Positions 41,253 to 50,237 of a DNA stretch of 51,802 nt are shown here, in pieces. A program made the translations under genes and the position numbers. The DNA lies in NCBI GenBank assembly GCA_020440705.1, contig JAGRNP010000015.1:1-51802 (forward strand), written 5' to 3'. Source of the DNA: a bacterium (GTDB lineage Bacteria > Krumholzibacteriota > Krumholzibacteriia > LZORAL124-64-63). Each line of letters starts with the position of its first letter. Position 1 is the stretch's first letter. The notes under the pieces were generated by a model, which was not told the origin of the DNA, did no database searches, and saw only the letters and a list, made by a program, of their open reading frames with translations.

Positions 41253-42131
41253 TCAGGCCTTCTCTTGCCGCTCCTCGGGCAGGCCCTCGTACATGATGTT
41301 CACGATCCGCCATTCCCCGTTCACCCGCATCAGGTGCAGGTAGTCGAACCACACCGAGCCGGTGAGCTTGGCCGCGGCGATGCCGTCGGTCACCCGGTAC
41401 ACCTCGACCTCGCAGCGGGCCCGGGCCGGGTCGAAGCCCCAGTGGGCGTTGAAGCGCTCGCCCAGGATGGCGATCTCGTCCCAGGAGATGCTGCCCAGCC
41501 AGTTGAAGTCCACCGACTCGTGGCTCTCGACCGTCCGTTTGGAGAGCTGGGAGTGGCAGGTGCCCTGCACCTTGGCGCCGTCCTTCTCGTAGAAGCCGAT
41601 CCCGTAGTCGCGCACCACGCGGGCCACCGCCTCGTCGTCGTCGTGGGTCGGGGCCGGGGGCGCCGCGCCGACCTCAGCCAGGGGCAGCAGCGCCGAGTCG
41701 GCCACCAGCCAGCGGCCGTCGAAGTGGATCACGTGGACGTAGTCGACGGCGTCCTCCATCACCATCACCGCCGAGGCCGTGCGGGCTTCCAGGTCGAAGA
41801 CGGTGATCCCGGCCCGGCCCGCCGCAGGGTCGTCGAGCCGGGCCCGGTTGTGGGGGGTGGCGGTGAAGCGCAGCTGGTCCGGCGTGAACTCGCGCAGCCA
41901 CTGCCGCGATTCCTGGCCCCAGTAGCGGTCCTGGAGCATGCGGCGGGCCAGGCGGGGGTGCACCCGGGCCCGCACGGCGGCCTCATCGCCGGCGTACCTG
42001 GCCAGGACGTACTCGTGCAGGGCGGCCTCCACGGCCTCGGCGGTCACGGGCTCGGGGGCGGGGGCGGGGGCGGCGCGCAGCGGCGCGGCGGCCGCGAGCA
42101 GCAGCAGGCTGGTCAGGACGAATCGGCGCAT
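41253..42131 (-). CDS. Exported protein with two NTF2-like (lumazine-binding-like) domains
   Basis: 292 residues. Signal peptide (about 1-21, LRAA). Two NTF2-like cone domains in tandem: residues about 28-150 (VEAALHEYVLARYAGDEAAVRARVHPRLARRML ... FDGRWLVADSAL, in fragments) and about 162-288 (VARVVRDYGIGFYEKDGAKVQGTCHSQLSKR ... VNGEWRIVNIMYEGLPEE). Each matches the Lumazine_bd_2 pattern H-P-x-L-x-[KR]R then W-x-[IV]. Such domains bind small hydrophobic ligands or act as scaffolds; no catalytic residues can be named. ATG at 42131 has AAGGAAG upstream. It converges with the atypical kinase, 16 bases between stops. Confidence 0.8.
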   Translation of the reverse strand: MRRFVLTSLLLLAAAAPLRAAPAPAPEPVTAEAVEAALHEYVLARYAGDEAAVRARVHPRLARRMLQDRYWGQESRQWLREFTPDQLRFTATPHNRARLDDPAAGRAGITVFDLEARTASAVMVMEDAVDYVHVIHFDGRWLVADSALLPLAEVGAAPPAPTHDDDEAVARVVRDYGIGFYEKDGAKVQGTCHSQLSKRTVESHESVDFNWLGSISWDEIAILGERFNAHWGFDPARARCEVEVYRVTDGIAAAKLTGSVWFDYLHLMRVNGEWRIVNIMYEGLPEERQEKA

Positions 42132-42226
42132 GGTCTTCCTTCCGCGGGTGGGGGTGGAAGAGCGCATACGGGAACGATCCGGTCCGGGTTGCAGGGCGCC
42201 GCCGGGCCGGCGCCCGGGGGCGGGCA

Positions 42227-42448
42227 CTAGTCCGCCAGGAAGTCGAAGATGTTGCCCAGCGTGCTGCTGTCGGCCTGGTACAGCTCGGTGTAGCGGCAGC
42301 GGGTGCAGCTGACGGTGGTGAAGCGCTTGCTCTGCACGTTGAAGACCTTCGTGAAGAAGCCGCCCGTGGCGCGCATCTCGCTGGAGGTGAAGGCCGTGTT
42401 CTGGCATTTCGGGCAGGTGTAGCCCTGGGCGACGTGACTCCGGTTCAT
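42227..42448 (-). CDS. DUF2082-type zinc-ribbon protein
   Basis: 73 residues. CPKC (12-15) and CTRC (48-51) with TGGFFTKVFNVQSKRFTTVSC and RYTELYQ between and after, which is the pattern of the small zinc-ribbon family once annotated as nucleic-acid-binding (DUF2082). Real function is unknown. ATG at 42448 has AAAGGA on this strand. It shares an intergenic region of 91 bases with tpiA, transcribed the other way. Confidence 0.88.
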   Translation of the reverse strand: MNRSHVAQGYTCPKCQNTAFTSSEMRATGGFFTKVFNVQSKRFTTVSCTRCRYTELYQADSSTLGNIFDFLAD

Positions 42449-42482
42449 GGCAATCCTTTCTGTATTTCGAAAGCCGATTGTT

Positions 42483-42488
42483 TATAAT
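42483..42488 (+). promoter_or_regulatory. -10 element of tpiA
   Basis: Perfect TATAAT in an AT-rich patch (TTGTTTATAATAC); no convincing -35. Predicted leader about 45 bases. Confidence 0.5.
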
Positions 42489-42539
42489 ACCCGCCGTACG
42501 CGACCGATATTCCCCGCTTTCCCGCGAAAGGACCGTCCC

Positions 42540-43310
42540 ATGCGCCGTTATCTCGTGGCCGGCAACTGGAAGCTGAACCTCGGACCCGCCGCCGGCGTCG
42601 AGCTCGTGCGCGGCATCGCCGGCCTGCTGGAGGGCCGCACGCTGCGCGGCGACGTGCTGGTGTGCCCGCCCTACGTGACGATCCCCGCGGTGGCCGCCGT
42701 GGCCCAGGGCGATCCGGTGCTTTGCGGCGCCCAGGACTGCGCCGACCAGGACCAGGGCGCCTTCACGGGCGAAGTCTCGCCGAACCTGCTCAAGGAGGCC
42801 GGGGCGCGCTACGTGATCATCGGGCACAGCGAGCGCCGCCAGTACCAGGGCGAGGGCGACGACCTCTTCGTCCGCAAGATCAACCTGGTGCATGCGGCGG
42901 GGCTGAAGGCCATCTTCTGCTACGGCGAGAAGCTCGACGAGCGCAAGGCGGGCCGGGCCCGCGACGTGGTCAAGGCCCAGCTCGAGGGCGTGCTGCCGCG
43001 GCTCGAGTCGGCCGACGCCTACAACACGGTGCTGGCCTACGAGCCGGTCTGGGCCATCGGCACCGGCGAGACTGCGACGCCCGACCAGGCCCAGGAGATC
43101 CACGCGGTCAGCCGGGGCATCGTGGGCGACCTGCTCGGGGCGGGCACGGCCGACTACATGCGCATTCTCTACGGGGGCAGCTGCAAGCCGGACAACGCCC
43201 GGGAACTTTTCGCCCTGCCGGATGTCGACGGCGGACTGATCGGGGGCGCCTCGCTCAAGGCCGCCGACTTCGTGGGGATCATCGACGGGGCCGAGGCCAA
43301 CGCGGGCTGA
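42540..43310 (+). CDS. tpiA: Triosephosphate isomerase
   Basis: 256 residues, standard length. GNWKLN with Asn9/Lys11, catalytic His96 in IIGHSERRQ, catalytic Glu168 in AYEPVWAIGTG, loop 6 IGTGETATPDQ, and the phosphate-binding YGGSCKPDN and IGGASLK near the end. Reaction: interconversion of glyceraldehyde-3-phosphate and dihydroxyacetone phosphate in glycolysis and gluconeogenesis. ATG at 42540 has AAAGGA at 42527-42532. It is not joined to gapA or pgk here; the next gene, an M16 peptidase, starts 49 bases on after a perfect 16-bp palindrome. Confidence 0.97.
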   Translation: MRRYLVAGNWKLNLGPAAGVELVRGIAGLLEGRTLRGDVLVCPPYVTIPAVAAVAQGDPVLCGAQDCADQDQGAFTGEVSPNLLKEAGARYVIIGHSERRQYQGEGDDLFVRKINLVHAAGLKAIFCYGEKLDERKAGRARDVVKAQLEGVLPRLESADAYNTVLAYEPVWAIGTGETATPDQAQEIHAVSRGIVGDLLGAGTADYMRILYGGSCKPDNARELFALPDVDGGLIGGASLKAADFVGIIDGAEANAG

Positions 43311-43327
43311 GCCCGCCGGGAACAACG

Positions 43328-43343
43328 GCGCCCCCGGGGGCGC
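43328..43343. terminator. Perfect 16-bp palindrome between tpiA and the M16 peptidase
   Basis: GCGCCCCCGGGGGCGC forms a strong stem only with a strained loop; it may terminate or stabilise the tpiA mRNA. There is no T-tract. Confidence 0.35.
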
Positions 43344-43359
43344 GAGAGGACATGACGGC

Positions 43360-46104
43360 ATGCGGAACCTGATGCGCGGATTGATGCTGGTGCTCACCCT
43401 GGCCGGGCTGGCCGGCAACTCGTTCTCGCAGGGGCGGGGCGGCGGCTTCGCGGGGGACTCCCTGGAACCGGCGATCCACCCGCTGGCGGAGAACGTGGAG
43501 ATCCTGCGGCTCGAGAACGGGATGGACGTCATCCTGATGCGCAATCCGGGCCAGCCCATGGTGGGCGTCTACACCCAGGTGAAGGTGGGCTCGGCCTGGG
43601 AGGACTACCGCACCAGCGGCATGAGCCACATGCTCGAGCACCTGCTCTTCAACGGCAGCGACAAGTACACCCAGGAGGAGCTGTACGACAAGGCCGACCA
43701 GGCGGGTGCCTACAACAACGCCAACACCGCGCGCTTCTTCACCAACTTCATGATGGTCGTGCCGGCGGCCGCCCTCGAGACCGGCCTCGACCTGCAGTCG
43801 CAGATGCTCTTCCACTCGCTGATCCCGGCCGACAAGTTCGAGAAGGAGAAGGGCATCGTCGTCGGCGAGCTGGTGCAGGCCCGCGACTGGCCCGGACACG
43901 CCAAGGAGAAGGCCCTCGAGCAGGCGCTGTGGGAGGGTTCGAGCCTCGAGCTGCCCACCCTGGGCACCAAGAGCACCATCGAGCACATGGAGCGCGACGA
44001 CGTCTACCAGTTCTACCGCAAGTGGTACGTGCCCAACAACATGGTGCTGACCCTGGCGGGGAATTTCGATCGCGACGAGGCCCTCGCGCTGCTCGAGACC
44101 TACTACGGCGGCGTGGCGCCCGGCACGGTCGAGCGCAGCCCGTTGCGGCCGGTGCGGCCGATCGAGAACGCCACCTCCGCCAGCCGCCGCGTCGGCGACG
44201 AGCGCGTGCTGGCCCTGGCCTTCGACGCGCCCAGCTACGGCCTGCCCGACTACTTCCCCTTCCTCGTCCTGACCAGCCTGCTCGACCTCGAGGGCACCGG
44301 CATCCTGACCGCCGCCCTGGACGACCTGCCCGCCGCCGAGCGTCCCGAACTGGCCACGTGGTGGGAGCAGTCGCCGGGCTTCGGGCGGCTGGTGCTCGAG
44401 TTCACCCTGCCCGAGGGCGTCGGGCCCGACGGCATCTACCGCCTGGTGCAGGACGCCCTGACCGGCGCGATGGAGATGGGCATCACCGGCGAGGACATCC
44501 TGGGCATCGTGCGCACCAGCGAGACCCACACCCTGCTCGAGCGCGAGCAGCTGCGCATGACGGGCATCTACACCGCCGAGCCCATCGTGCTCGGCGGCAT
44601 CGACTTCTTCGTCTCGTTCCTGGACGGCCTGCGCGCCGTCACCGCCGAGGACGTGTCGCGCACCCTGGCCAACTGGCTCATCGATGCGCCGTGCCAGGCC
44701 GTGTACATCGAGCCGGCCGCAGGTGCCGCCGGTGGCGCGGGCGGCATGGCGGGCATGCGGATGCCGCCGGGCATGCAGATGCCGCCGGCCATGGCGGCGG
44801 CCATGGGCGGCAAGGAGGGGGGCGCAGCCGACAAGCCCGCCGCGCCGAAGCCCGCTGCGCCGGCCCCCCTGCAGGTCGACCGCTCGGAACTGGCCAACGG
44901 CGCCGTGCTCGTCAGCCAGACCAACCCCGACAGCCCCCTCATGGCCATCCACCTGGCGGTGAAGGGGCGCGCGGCCATCGACCGGGAGAACGCGGCGGCC
45001 GGCGCCGTCGATCTGGTCCACCGGCTCATCGGCGAGGGCTATGCGGGCTGCGACCGGGCCTGCCTGGCGCGACAGCTGCGCCGCCTGGGCGCCGTGGTGA
45101 AGGTCGTCGACGACGACCGCATCCCCATGGACAACTACTACACCACCGGACGCTTCAGCTTCGTGCGCATCGAGGCGACCGCGGCGAACGGTCCCGAGAT
45201 CCTGGCCCTGCTGCTCCAGCAGCTGCAGTTCGCCTCGTTCACGGCCCAGGACTTCGCCCGCGTCCGCGACGAGCGCGTGGAGAAGCTGGAGCAGGAGAAG
45301 GCCAGCGCCCGCGCCACGGCCAACGGGCTGCTCGAGCAGGGGCTGTACGGCGACCACCCGCTGGTGATGGCGCCCGAGGGCACGCCCGAGAGCCTCGCCT
45401 CCCTCGACTTCAACCAGGTGCGCCAGGTGTACCGCAAGGCCTTCTCGCCGGACAACCTGGTCTTCGCGGTGGTGGGACCCCAGACCCACGCCGAGCTCAA
45501 GGCCGCCATCGAATCCGGCCTGCCCGGCCGCTCGCGCCCGGGCCCGACCCTGCCGGTGCCGCCGGCCACCACGGCGGGCGAGGAGCTCACGGCCACCGTC
45601 GGCGGCCAGATGACGGCCATCCGGCTCGGCGCGGTGCTCGACGTGGCGCCGGCCGATGCGGCGGCCCTCGAATTGACCGTGGCCATCCTCTCGGACCGCA
45701 TGGCCATGGACCTGCGGGAGACGCGGGGGCTGAGCTACAGCGTGGGTGCGTCGCTCGACGTGACCGGCCCCGTGGCCGAATTCACGGCCTGGCTGAATCC
45801 GCCCCAGGAGCGGCTGGCGGAGGGGCAGGCGGCGATCCGCGAGTTCGTGGCCGGCTTCGACGCGGCGACCATCACCCGCGAGGAGATGGACAAGATCCGC
45901 TCGGCCCGCCGCGGCCGCCTGATGATGCGCCGGCTGTCGAGCATGGGACAGGCCTACTACCTGGCCATGGCCGAGCTCGACGGCGACATCGCGGGCTACC
46001 TGAACGGCCTGACGGCCTACGACGACCTGACTCTTTCCGACCTGCAGCGGGTCGCGGGCAAGTACCTCGCGACGATGCCCCTGGTCGAAGTGATCGTGAA
46101 CTGA
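43360..46104 (+). CDS. Exported M16 zinc peptidase, fused active and inactive halves
   Basis: 914 residues. Signal peptide to about 24 (SFSQ). First half: inverted zinc motif HMLEH (90-94) with third ligand Glu170 in VVGELVQ, so catalytic. Second half (about 515-910) keeps the M16 fold and ends with the RETRGLSYSVGAS and R-Y-type partner residues but has no HxxEH, as usual for the non-catalytic half. The linker (about 465-500) is rich in Met, Pro, Gly and Ala. Known role: periplasmic degradation of short peptides, pitrilysin/PqqL-like, sometimes of receptor plug fragments. No pqq genes here. An M1-like peptidase gene follows across a highly structured 83-base spacer. Confidence 0.93.
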   Translation: MRNLMRGLMLVLTLAGLAGNSFSQGRGGGFAGDSLEPAIHPLAENVEILRLENGMDVILMRNPGQPMVGVYTQVKVGSAWEDYRTSGMSHMLEHLLFNGSDKYTQEELYDKADQAGAYNNANTARFFTNFMMVVPAAALETGLDLQSQMLFHSLIPADKFEKEKGIVVGELVQARDWPGHAKEKALEQALWEGSSLELPTLGTKSTIEHMERDDVYQFYRKWYVPNNMVLTLAGNFDRDEALALLETYYGGVAPGTVERSPLRPVRPIENATSASRRVGDERVLALAFDAPSYGLPDYFPFLVLTSLLDLEGTGILTAALDDLPAAERPELATWWEQSPGFGRLVLEFTLPEGVGPDGIYRLVQDALTGAMEMGITGEDILGIVRTSETHTLLEREQLRMTGIYTAEPIVLGGIDFFVSFLDGLRAVTAEDVSRTLANWLIDAPCQAVYIEPAAGAAGGAGGMAGMRMPPGMQMPPAMAAAMGGKEGGAADKPAAPKPAAPAPLQVDRSELANGAVLVSQTNPDSPLMAIHLAVKGRAAIDRENAAAGAVDLVHRLIGEGYAGCDRACLARQLRRLGAVVKVVDDDRIPMDNYYTTGRFSFVRIEATAANGPEILALLLQQLQFASFTAQDFARVRDERVEKLEQEKASARATANGLLEQGLYGDHPLVMAPEGTPESLASLDFNQVRQVYRKAFSPDNLVFAVVGPQTHAELKAAIESGLPGRSRPGPTLPVPPATTAGEELTATVGGQMTAIRLGAVLDVAPADAAALELTVAILSDRMAMDLRETRGLSYSVGASLDVTGPVAEFTAWLNPPQERLAEGQAAIREFVAGFDAATITREEMDKIRSARRGRLMMRRLSSMGQAYYLAMAELDGDIAGYLNGLTAYDDLTLSDLQRVAGKYLATMPLVEVIVN

Positions 46105-46114
46105 GCCACCCCGT

Positions 46115-46169
46115 CGCGGGGGCGGACGAGCCGCGGCCCGAGGGCCGCGGCCGTGCTGTCCGCCCCGCG
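46115..46169 (+). other. Nested hairpin between the M16 and M1-type peptidase genes
   Basis: Inner perfect stem GCCGCGGCCC (46130-46139) / GGGCCGCGGC (46142-46151) with a GA loop, enclosed by CGCGGGGGCGGAC (46115-46127) / GTCCGCCCCGCG (46158-46169), one bulged G. It ends seven bases before the next ribosome site and has no T-tract, which favours mRNA stabilisation or processing over termination. Confidence 0.7.
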
Positions 46170-46187
46170 TCCATCCGAGGAGTCGCC

Positions 46188-48269
46188 ATGTCCCGTCCGC
46201 GTGCCCTCGTCCGCGTCCTCGTCCTGCTCGCCCTGCTGACCCAGCCGGCGGTCGCCGCCCGGGCCGAGGGCGTCGTGCTCGCCCACCGCGCCATCGTCAC
46301 CTTCGACGTGCCCAACCACGGGGTCGTCATCGAGGACGAGGTCACCCTGCCCGCGGGCCTCACGGAACTGCGCCTCGGCGCCGGATTCACCATCGAGCGC
46401 ATCACGGTCCTGGACAACGCCAAGGTCGATCCCCGCGTGGTGGTGGAAGAGGTCGACGACCCGGACGGTCCCTGGCAGCGCCTGGTCATCGACCGCATGG
46501 GTCTGCGCAACGGCGGCCTGATGATCATCCGCTATGGCGGCACCTTCCTCGAGTCGGTCGCCGACGTCGTCTTCTCGCGGGAGAACGTGGGCAACGAGAT
46601 CACCGCCACGATCTCGGACGAAGGCGTGTACCTGTCGTCCGCGGCGGAGTGGCTGCCCCGCGTGGAGGGCGCCCTGGCCACCCACGAGCTGCACGTCACG
46701 ACGCCGGTCGGCTTCGAGACCGTGACCCAGGGCGAGCGTCTCGTGCACCAGGTCGAGGGCGACCGCCTCGTCACGCGCTGGTACGCGCCCCATCCCAGCG
46801 ACGGCATCAACCTCATCGCCAACCGCTATTTCGTGCACGAGGAGCCGGTGCGCGACGGCGTCGTCAGCATGACCTTCCTGCTCGAGGACGACGCCCGGCT
46901 GCGCGCGACCTACATGGAGCGCACCAAGGCCTACATCGCCATGTACGAGGAGATGATCGGGCCTTACCCCTACGCCAAGTTCGCCACGGTGGAGAACTGG
47001 TTCCCCACCGGCTACGGCATGCCGAGCTACACCCTGCTCGGCGGCACGGTGCTGCGCCTGCCCTTCATCCCGTACACGAGCTTCGGCCACGAGATCGCCC
47101 ACAACTGGTGGGGCAACTCGGTCTTCGTGGCCGGCGAGGGGGGCAACTGGTGCGAGGGCCTGACCGCCTACTGCGCCGACTACCACTACAAGGAACTGGA
47201 GAGCGCGGAGGCGGCGCGGGAGTACCGGCGCAACACGCTGAAGGACTACGCCGCCTACGTGCGCGATCCGGCCAAGGACTTCCCCCTGACGGAGTTCGTG
47301 TCGCGCCACAGCGGCGCCACCCGCGCCGTGGGCTACGGCAAGAGCATGATGGTCTTCCACATGGTGCGGCGCGCCCTCGGCGACGCGAACTTCCTCAACG
47401 CCCTGCGCTCGGTCGCGGCCGACCACCAGTTCCGCGAGGCCGCGTGGAGCGATTTCATGGCGACCTTCGGCGAGGCGGGCGACCGCGACCTCGGGGCCTT
47501 CGCGGCCCAGTGGCTCACGCGCACGGGCGCGCCGCGGCTCGCGCTGGGCGAAGTCGGGTTCCGCGACGACGCGGTCGTCGTCGAGGTGACCCAGGACGAG
47601 CCGGCCTACGACCTGGACCTGCCCATCGTGGTGACCACGGCCGCGGGACCCGAGGAGCACATCGTGCATCTGGACGGCCCGCGGGGCCGCTTCGAGCTGC
47701 CGGCCCGGGACGCGCGCGCGGTGGCCATCGACCCGGACTACCAGATCTTCCGCCATCTGCACGCCGCGGAGGTCGAGGCGACCATCAGCCAGGTGCTCGG
47801 CGACGACGCGCCGGTCTTCACCGCCGGCCCCGGCGCGGCGCCGCTGCAGGCCGCGGCCCGCGAGTTCGCGGCGTCCTGGGCCGAGGCGGACGACGTGGCG
47901 GTGACCGACGACGGCCGGCCGGTCGCGGGCGATCACGCCACGATCCTGCTGAATCCGGCGCCGGAGGTGCTGCGCGGCCTGCTGCCGGCGGAGCTGAAGA
48001 TCGCCGGCGGGCAGATCTTCCTCGGCGGGCGCCGCTACGCCGCCGCCGACTTCGACGTCGTGTTCGCGGCGGCCGATCCGCAGGATCCGGCCCGCACCCA
48101 CCTGGTGGTGCTGTGCGGCGATCCGGCGCGCCTCGGCGGCCTGGCCGGACGCGTGAGCCACTACGGCAAGTACAGCTGGCTCCTGCTGCCGGCGGGGAAC
48201 GGACGTCCCGAGCGCGGCAACTGGAGTCCGGGCGATTCGCCGCTGGTGGCGGTCCGGAACGCCAGATAG
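46188..48269 (+). CDS. Exported M1-type (gluzincin) aminopeptidase-like protein
   Basis: 693 residues. Signal peptide to about 26 (ARA). N-terminal beta domain, then a thermolysin-like catalytic domain with HEIAHNWWGN (301-310) and the third ligand Glu324 in WCEGLTAY, giving HEXXH-x18-E. The GAMEN exopeptidase motif of true M1 enzymes is not seen; GYGMPSYTLLGG takes its place, as in M1-related exported peptidases of FCB bacteria. The C-terminal region (from about 530) looks like a separate alpha/beta domain. ATG 46188 has CGAGGAG upstream. Next to the M16 gene it suggests a periplasmic peptide-clearing pair. Confidence 0.9.
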   Translation: MSRPRALVRVLVLLALLTQPAVAARAEGVVLAHRAIVTFDVPNHGVVIEDEVTLPAGLTELRLGAGFTIERITVLDNAKVDPRVVVEEVDDPDGPWQRLVIDRMGLRNGGLMIIRYGGTFLESVADVVFSRENVGNEITATISDEGVYLSSAAEWLPRVEGALATHELHVTTPVGFETVTQGERLVHQVEGDRLVTRWYAPHPSDGINLIANRYFVHEEPVRDGVVSMTFLLEDDARLRATYMERTKAYIAMYEEMIGPYPYAKFATVENWFPTGYGMPSYTLLGGTVLRLPFIPYTSFGHEIAHNWWGNSVFVAGEGGNWCEGLTAYCADYHYKELESAEAAREYRRNTLKDYAAYVRDPAKDFPLTEFVSRHSGATRAVGYGKSMMVFHMVRRALGDANFLNALRSVAADHQFREAAWSDFMATFGEAGDRDLGAFAAQWLTRTGAPRLALGEVGFRDDAVVVEVTQDEPAYDLDLPIVVTTAAGPEEHIVHLDGPRGRFELPARDARAVAIDPDYQIFRHLHAAEVEATISQVLGDDAPVFTAGPGAAPLQAAAREFAASWAEADDVAVTDDGRPVAGDHATILLNPAPEVLRGLLPAELKIAGGQIFLGGRRYAAADFDVVFAAADPQDPARTHLVVLCGDPARLGGLAGRVSHYGKYSWLLLPAGNGRPERGNWSPGDSPLVAVRNAR

Positions 48270-48331
48270 CGGGCCGCGCCATGGTCAACCCGCTCCGATC
48301 ACACGATTTCCGCCCGATCCGGCCGTCCGGA

Positions 48332-48342
48332 TGTGCTAGAAT
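48332..48342 (+). promoter_or_regulatory. Extended -10 predicting a leaderless mRNA
   Basis: TGTGC followed by TAGAAT (48337-48342), then six bases and the ATG at 48349. No ribosome site lies between, so the transcript probably starts on the AUG. Confidence 0.55.
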
Positions 48343-48348
48343 GGCGCC

Positions 48349-50139
48349 ATGATCCACCGAGTCGACACGCCGTCGCCCGGCCCGCTGCTGCGCTCCCTGC
48401 TCCTGCTCCTCCTGCTGGCCGGGGTTTTCGTGCTGCCCACCGGCTGCAGCGACGACGACGATCCGGTCGGGCCCGGCAAGACGACCTTCGCCTGGTCCGA
48501 GGACCTGGCGCCGGAGTACACCCAGCGGGCCGTGTGGGGCCTGGCCACCAACCACTTCTTCGTGGCGAGCGAGCGGGGCGTGGTGCGCCGCTACCGCGAC
48601 GGCGAATGGACCCAGTGGAACTTCGAGTACTTCCACAGCCTGCGCGCCATCTGGGGAACGGCGCCCGACCAGGTCATCGTGGTGGGCGAGAACGGCACCT
48701 GCCTGCACTTCGACGGCACCGACTGGACCTCCCGCTTCGGCGGCACCCACGGCGATCTGCTCGGCCTGTGGGGCCACGCGCCCGACGACGTCTTCGCCGT
48801 CGGCGAGAACGGGGCCGTCAGCCACTACGACGGCGAGTTCTGGACCGCCATGGACAGCGGCGTGGGCGAGACCCTGTACTCGGTGTGGGGCTTCGCGCCG
48901 AATGACGTCTACGCCGTGGGGCGGGGCGGCACCATCATCCACTACGACGGCACGGCCTGGACGCCCATGACCAGCGGCACGGTCAACGCCCTGGACAGCG
49001 TGTGGGGCCTGAGCCCCGACACCCTCTACGCCGTGGGCAGCCTCGGCACCATCCTGCGCTTCGACGGCAACACCTGGACCGACGAGAGCGGCGCCACCCT
49101 CGACCGGCTCTGGGCCGTGCGCGGCCTGCCCGGCGAACCGCCCGTGGCCGTGGGGGCCAACGGCACCTACCTGACCCGCGTGGGCGGCTCCTGGCAGGCG
49201 TCGACCATCGCCCGGGGCGACTACCTGTACGGCCTGTGGGACGACGGCGACAGCGCGCTGGTGCTGGTGGGCTACAACGGCCTGGTGATGACCCTGGCCG
49301 GTCCGGCCTGGCAGACCGTGAACCGGGGCCGCACCCACTGGCTGACCGACGTCTTCGCGCCCGACTGCAACACGGTGGTCGCGGTGGGCAAGGGCGGCGC
49401 CGTGCTGCTCGGCGAGGACGGCGGCTGGCTCGACATCGCTCCCGACGTGGAAGACGTGGACTACGCCGGCGTGTGGGGCGTCTCGGCCGACGACTTCTTC
49501 GTCGTGGGCTCGGGCGGCATCATCGCCCGCTACCAGCGCGGGCGCCCCTGGACCATCTGGGAGCTGCAGGAGCCGGTGAACCTCGAGGGCATCTGGGGCG
49601 CCGACAACGGCAACATCTTCGCCGTCGGCAGCGGCGGCGCCATCTTCCGCTTCGACGGCACCGTCTGGGAGCGCATGCCGAGTCCGACCACGCTCTCGCT
49701 CGCGGACGTCCACGGCCGCGGCGCCGGCGACGTCTACGCCGTGGGCCTCGGCGGCGTGGTCGTGCGCTTCGACGGGCTCACCTGGGAGCAGGTGCCGACC
49801 GGCGAAGCGACCTCGTGGTACGGCGTGTGGTCGCGTCCGGGCGGCGAGGTTATCGTGGTGGGGGCCGGCGGACGCATCCTGCACGGCACCGGCGACGGCG
49901 ACGTGCCCTGGGAGGCCGGCGAGAGCGGCACCGCCTACACGCTGTTCGGCGTCAACGGCGGCGCCGACGGGCCCGCCTACGCGGTGGGCCTCAACGGGGT
50001 CGTGCTGCGCTACGAGGACGGCGCCTGGAATTTCATGGCGACCGGCGCGAACGACCAGCTGGATGCCGTCACCGTCGATGCATGCGGTGACCTGCACTGC
50101 GTGGGGTACTGGGGTCTCGTGCTGCGCTACGGCGACTAG
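48349..50139 (+). CDS. Lipoprotein made of about twelve short beta-propeller-type repeats
   Basis: 596 residues. Lipobox PTGC at about 30-33, followed by an Asp-rich stretch. From about 60 to the end runs a series of ~40-residue repeats with consensus VWG-x-x-PDDVYAVG-x-x-G-x-I-x-x-[FY]DG-x-x-W-x-x-M, for example around 88-130, 130-172, 172-213 and 213-254. These are propeller blades of the kind annotated in myxobacterial and FCB secreted proteins; probably two six-to-seven-blade propellers. Function unknown; likely protein or glycan binding at the cell surface. The final repeat has two Cys (DACGDLHC). It is preceded by an extended -10 and no ribosome site. Confidence 0.88.
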   Translation: MIHRVDTPSPGPLLRSLLLLLLLAGVFVLPTGCSDDDDPVGPGKTTFAWSEDLAPEYTQRAVWGLATNHFFVASERGVVRRYRDGEWTQWNFEYFHSLRAIWGTAPDQVIVVGENGTCLHFDGTDWTSRFGGTHGDLLGLWGHAPDDVFAVGENGAVSHYDGEFWTAMDSGVGETLYSVWGFAPNDVYAVGRGGTIIHYDGTAWTPMTSGTVNALDSVWGLSPDTLYAVGSLGTILRFDGNTWTDESGATLDRLWAVRGLPGEPPVAVGANGTYLTRVGGSWQASTIARGDYLYGLWDDGDSALVLVGYNGLVMTLAGPAWQTVNRGRTHWLTDVFAPDCNTVVAVGKGGAVLLGEDGGWLDIAPDVEDVDYAGVWGVSADDFFVVGSGGIIARYQRGRPWTIWELQEPVNLEGIWGADNGNIFAVGSGGAIFRFDGTVWERMPSPTTLSLADVHGRGAGDVYAVGLGGVVVRFDGLTWEQVPTGEATSWYGVWSRPGGEVIVVGAGGRILHGTGDGDVPWEAGESGTAYTLFGVNGGADGPAYAVGLNGVVLRYEDGAWNFMATGANDQLDAVTVDACGDLHCVGYWGLVLRYGD

Positions 50140-50237
50140 TCGTGCGCCTTGACCGCGGCCGCCCCGTGTCCCACCTTCCTTGACCCGCGACGAACGGATC
50201 CGCACGCCCCGGATCGTGAACCCAGAAGGAGTAGCCC

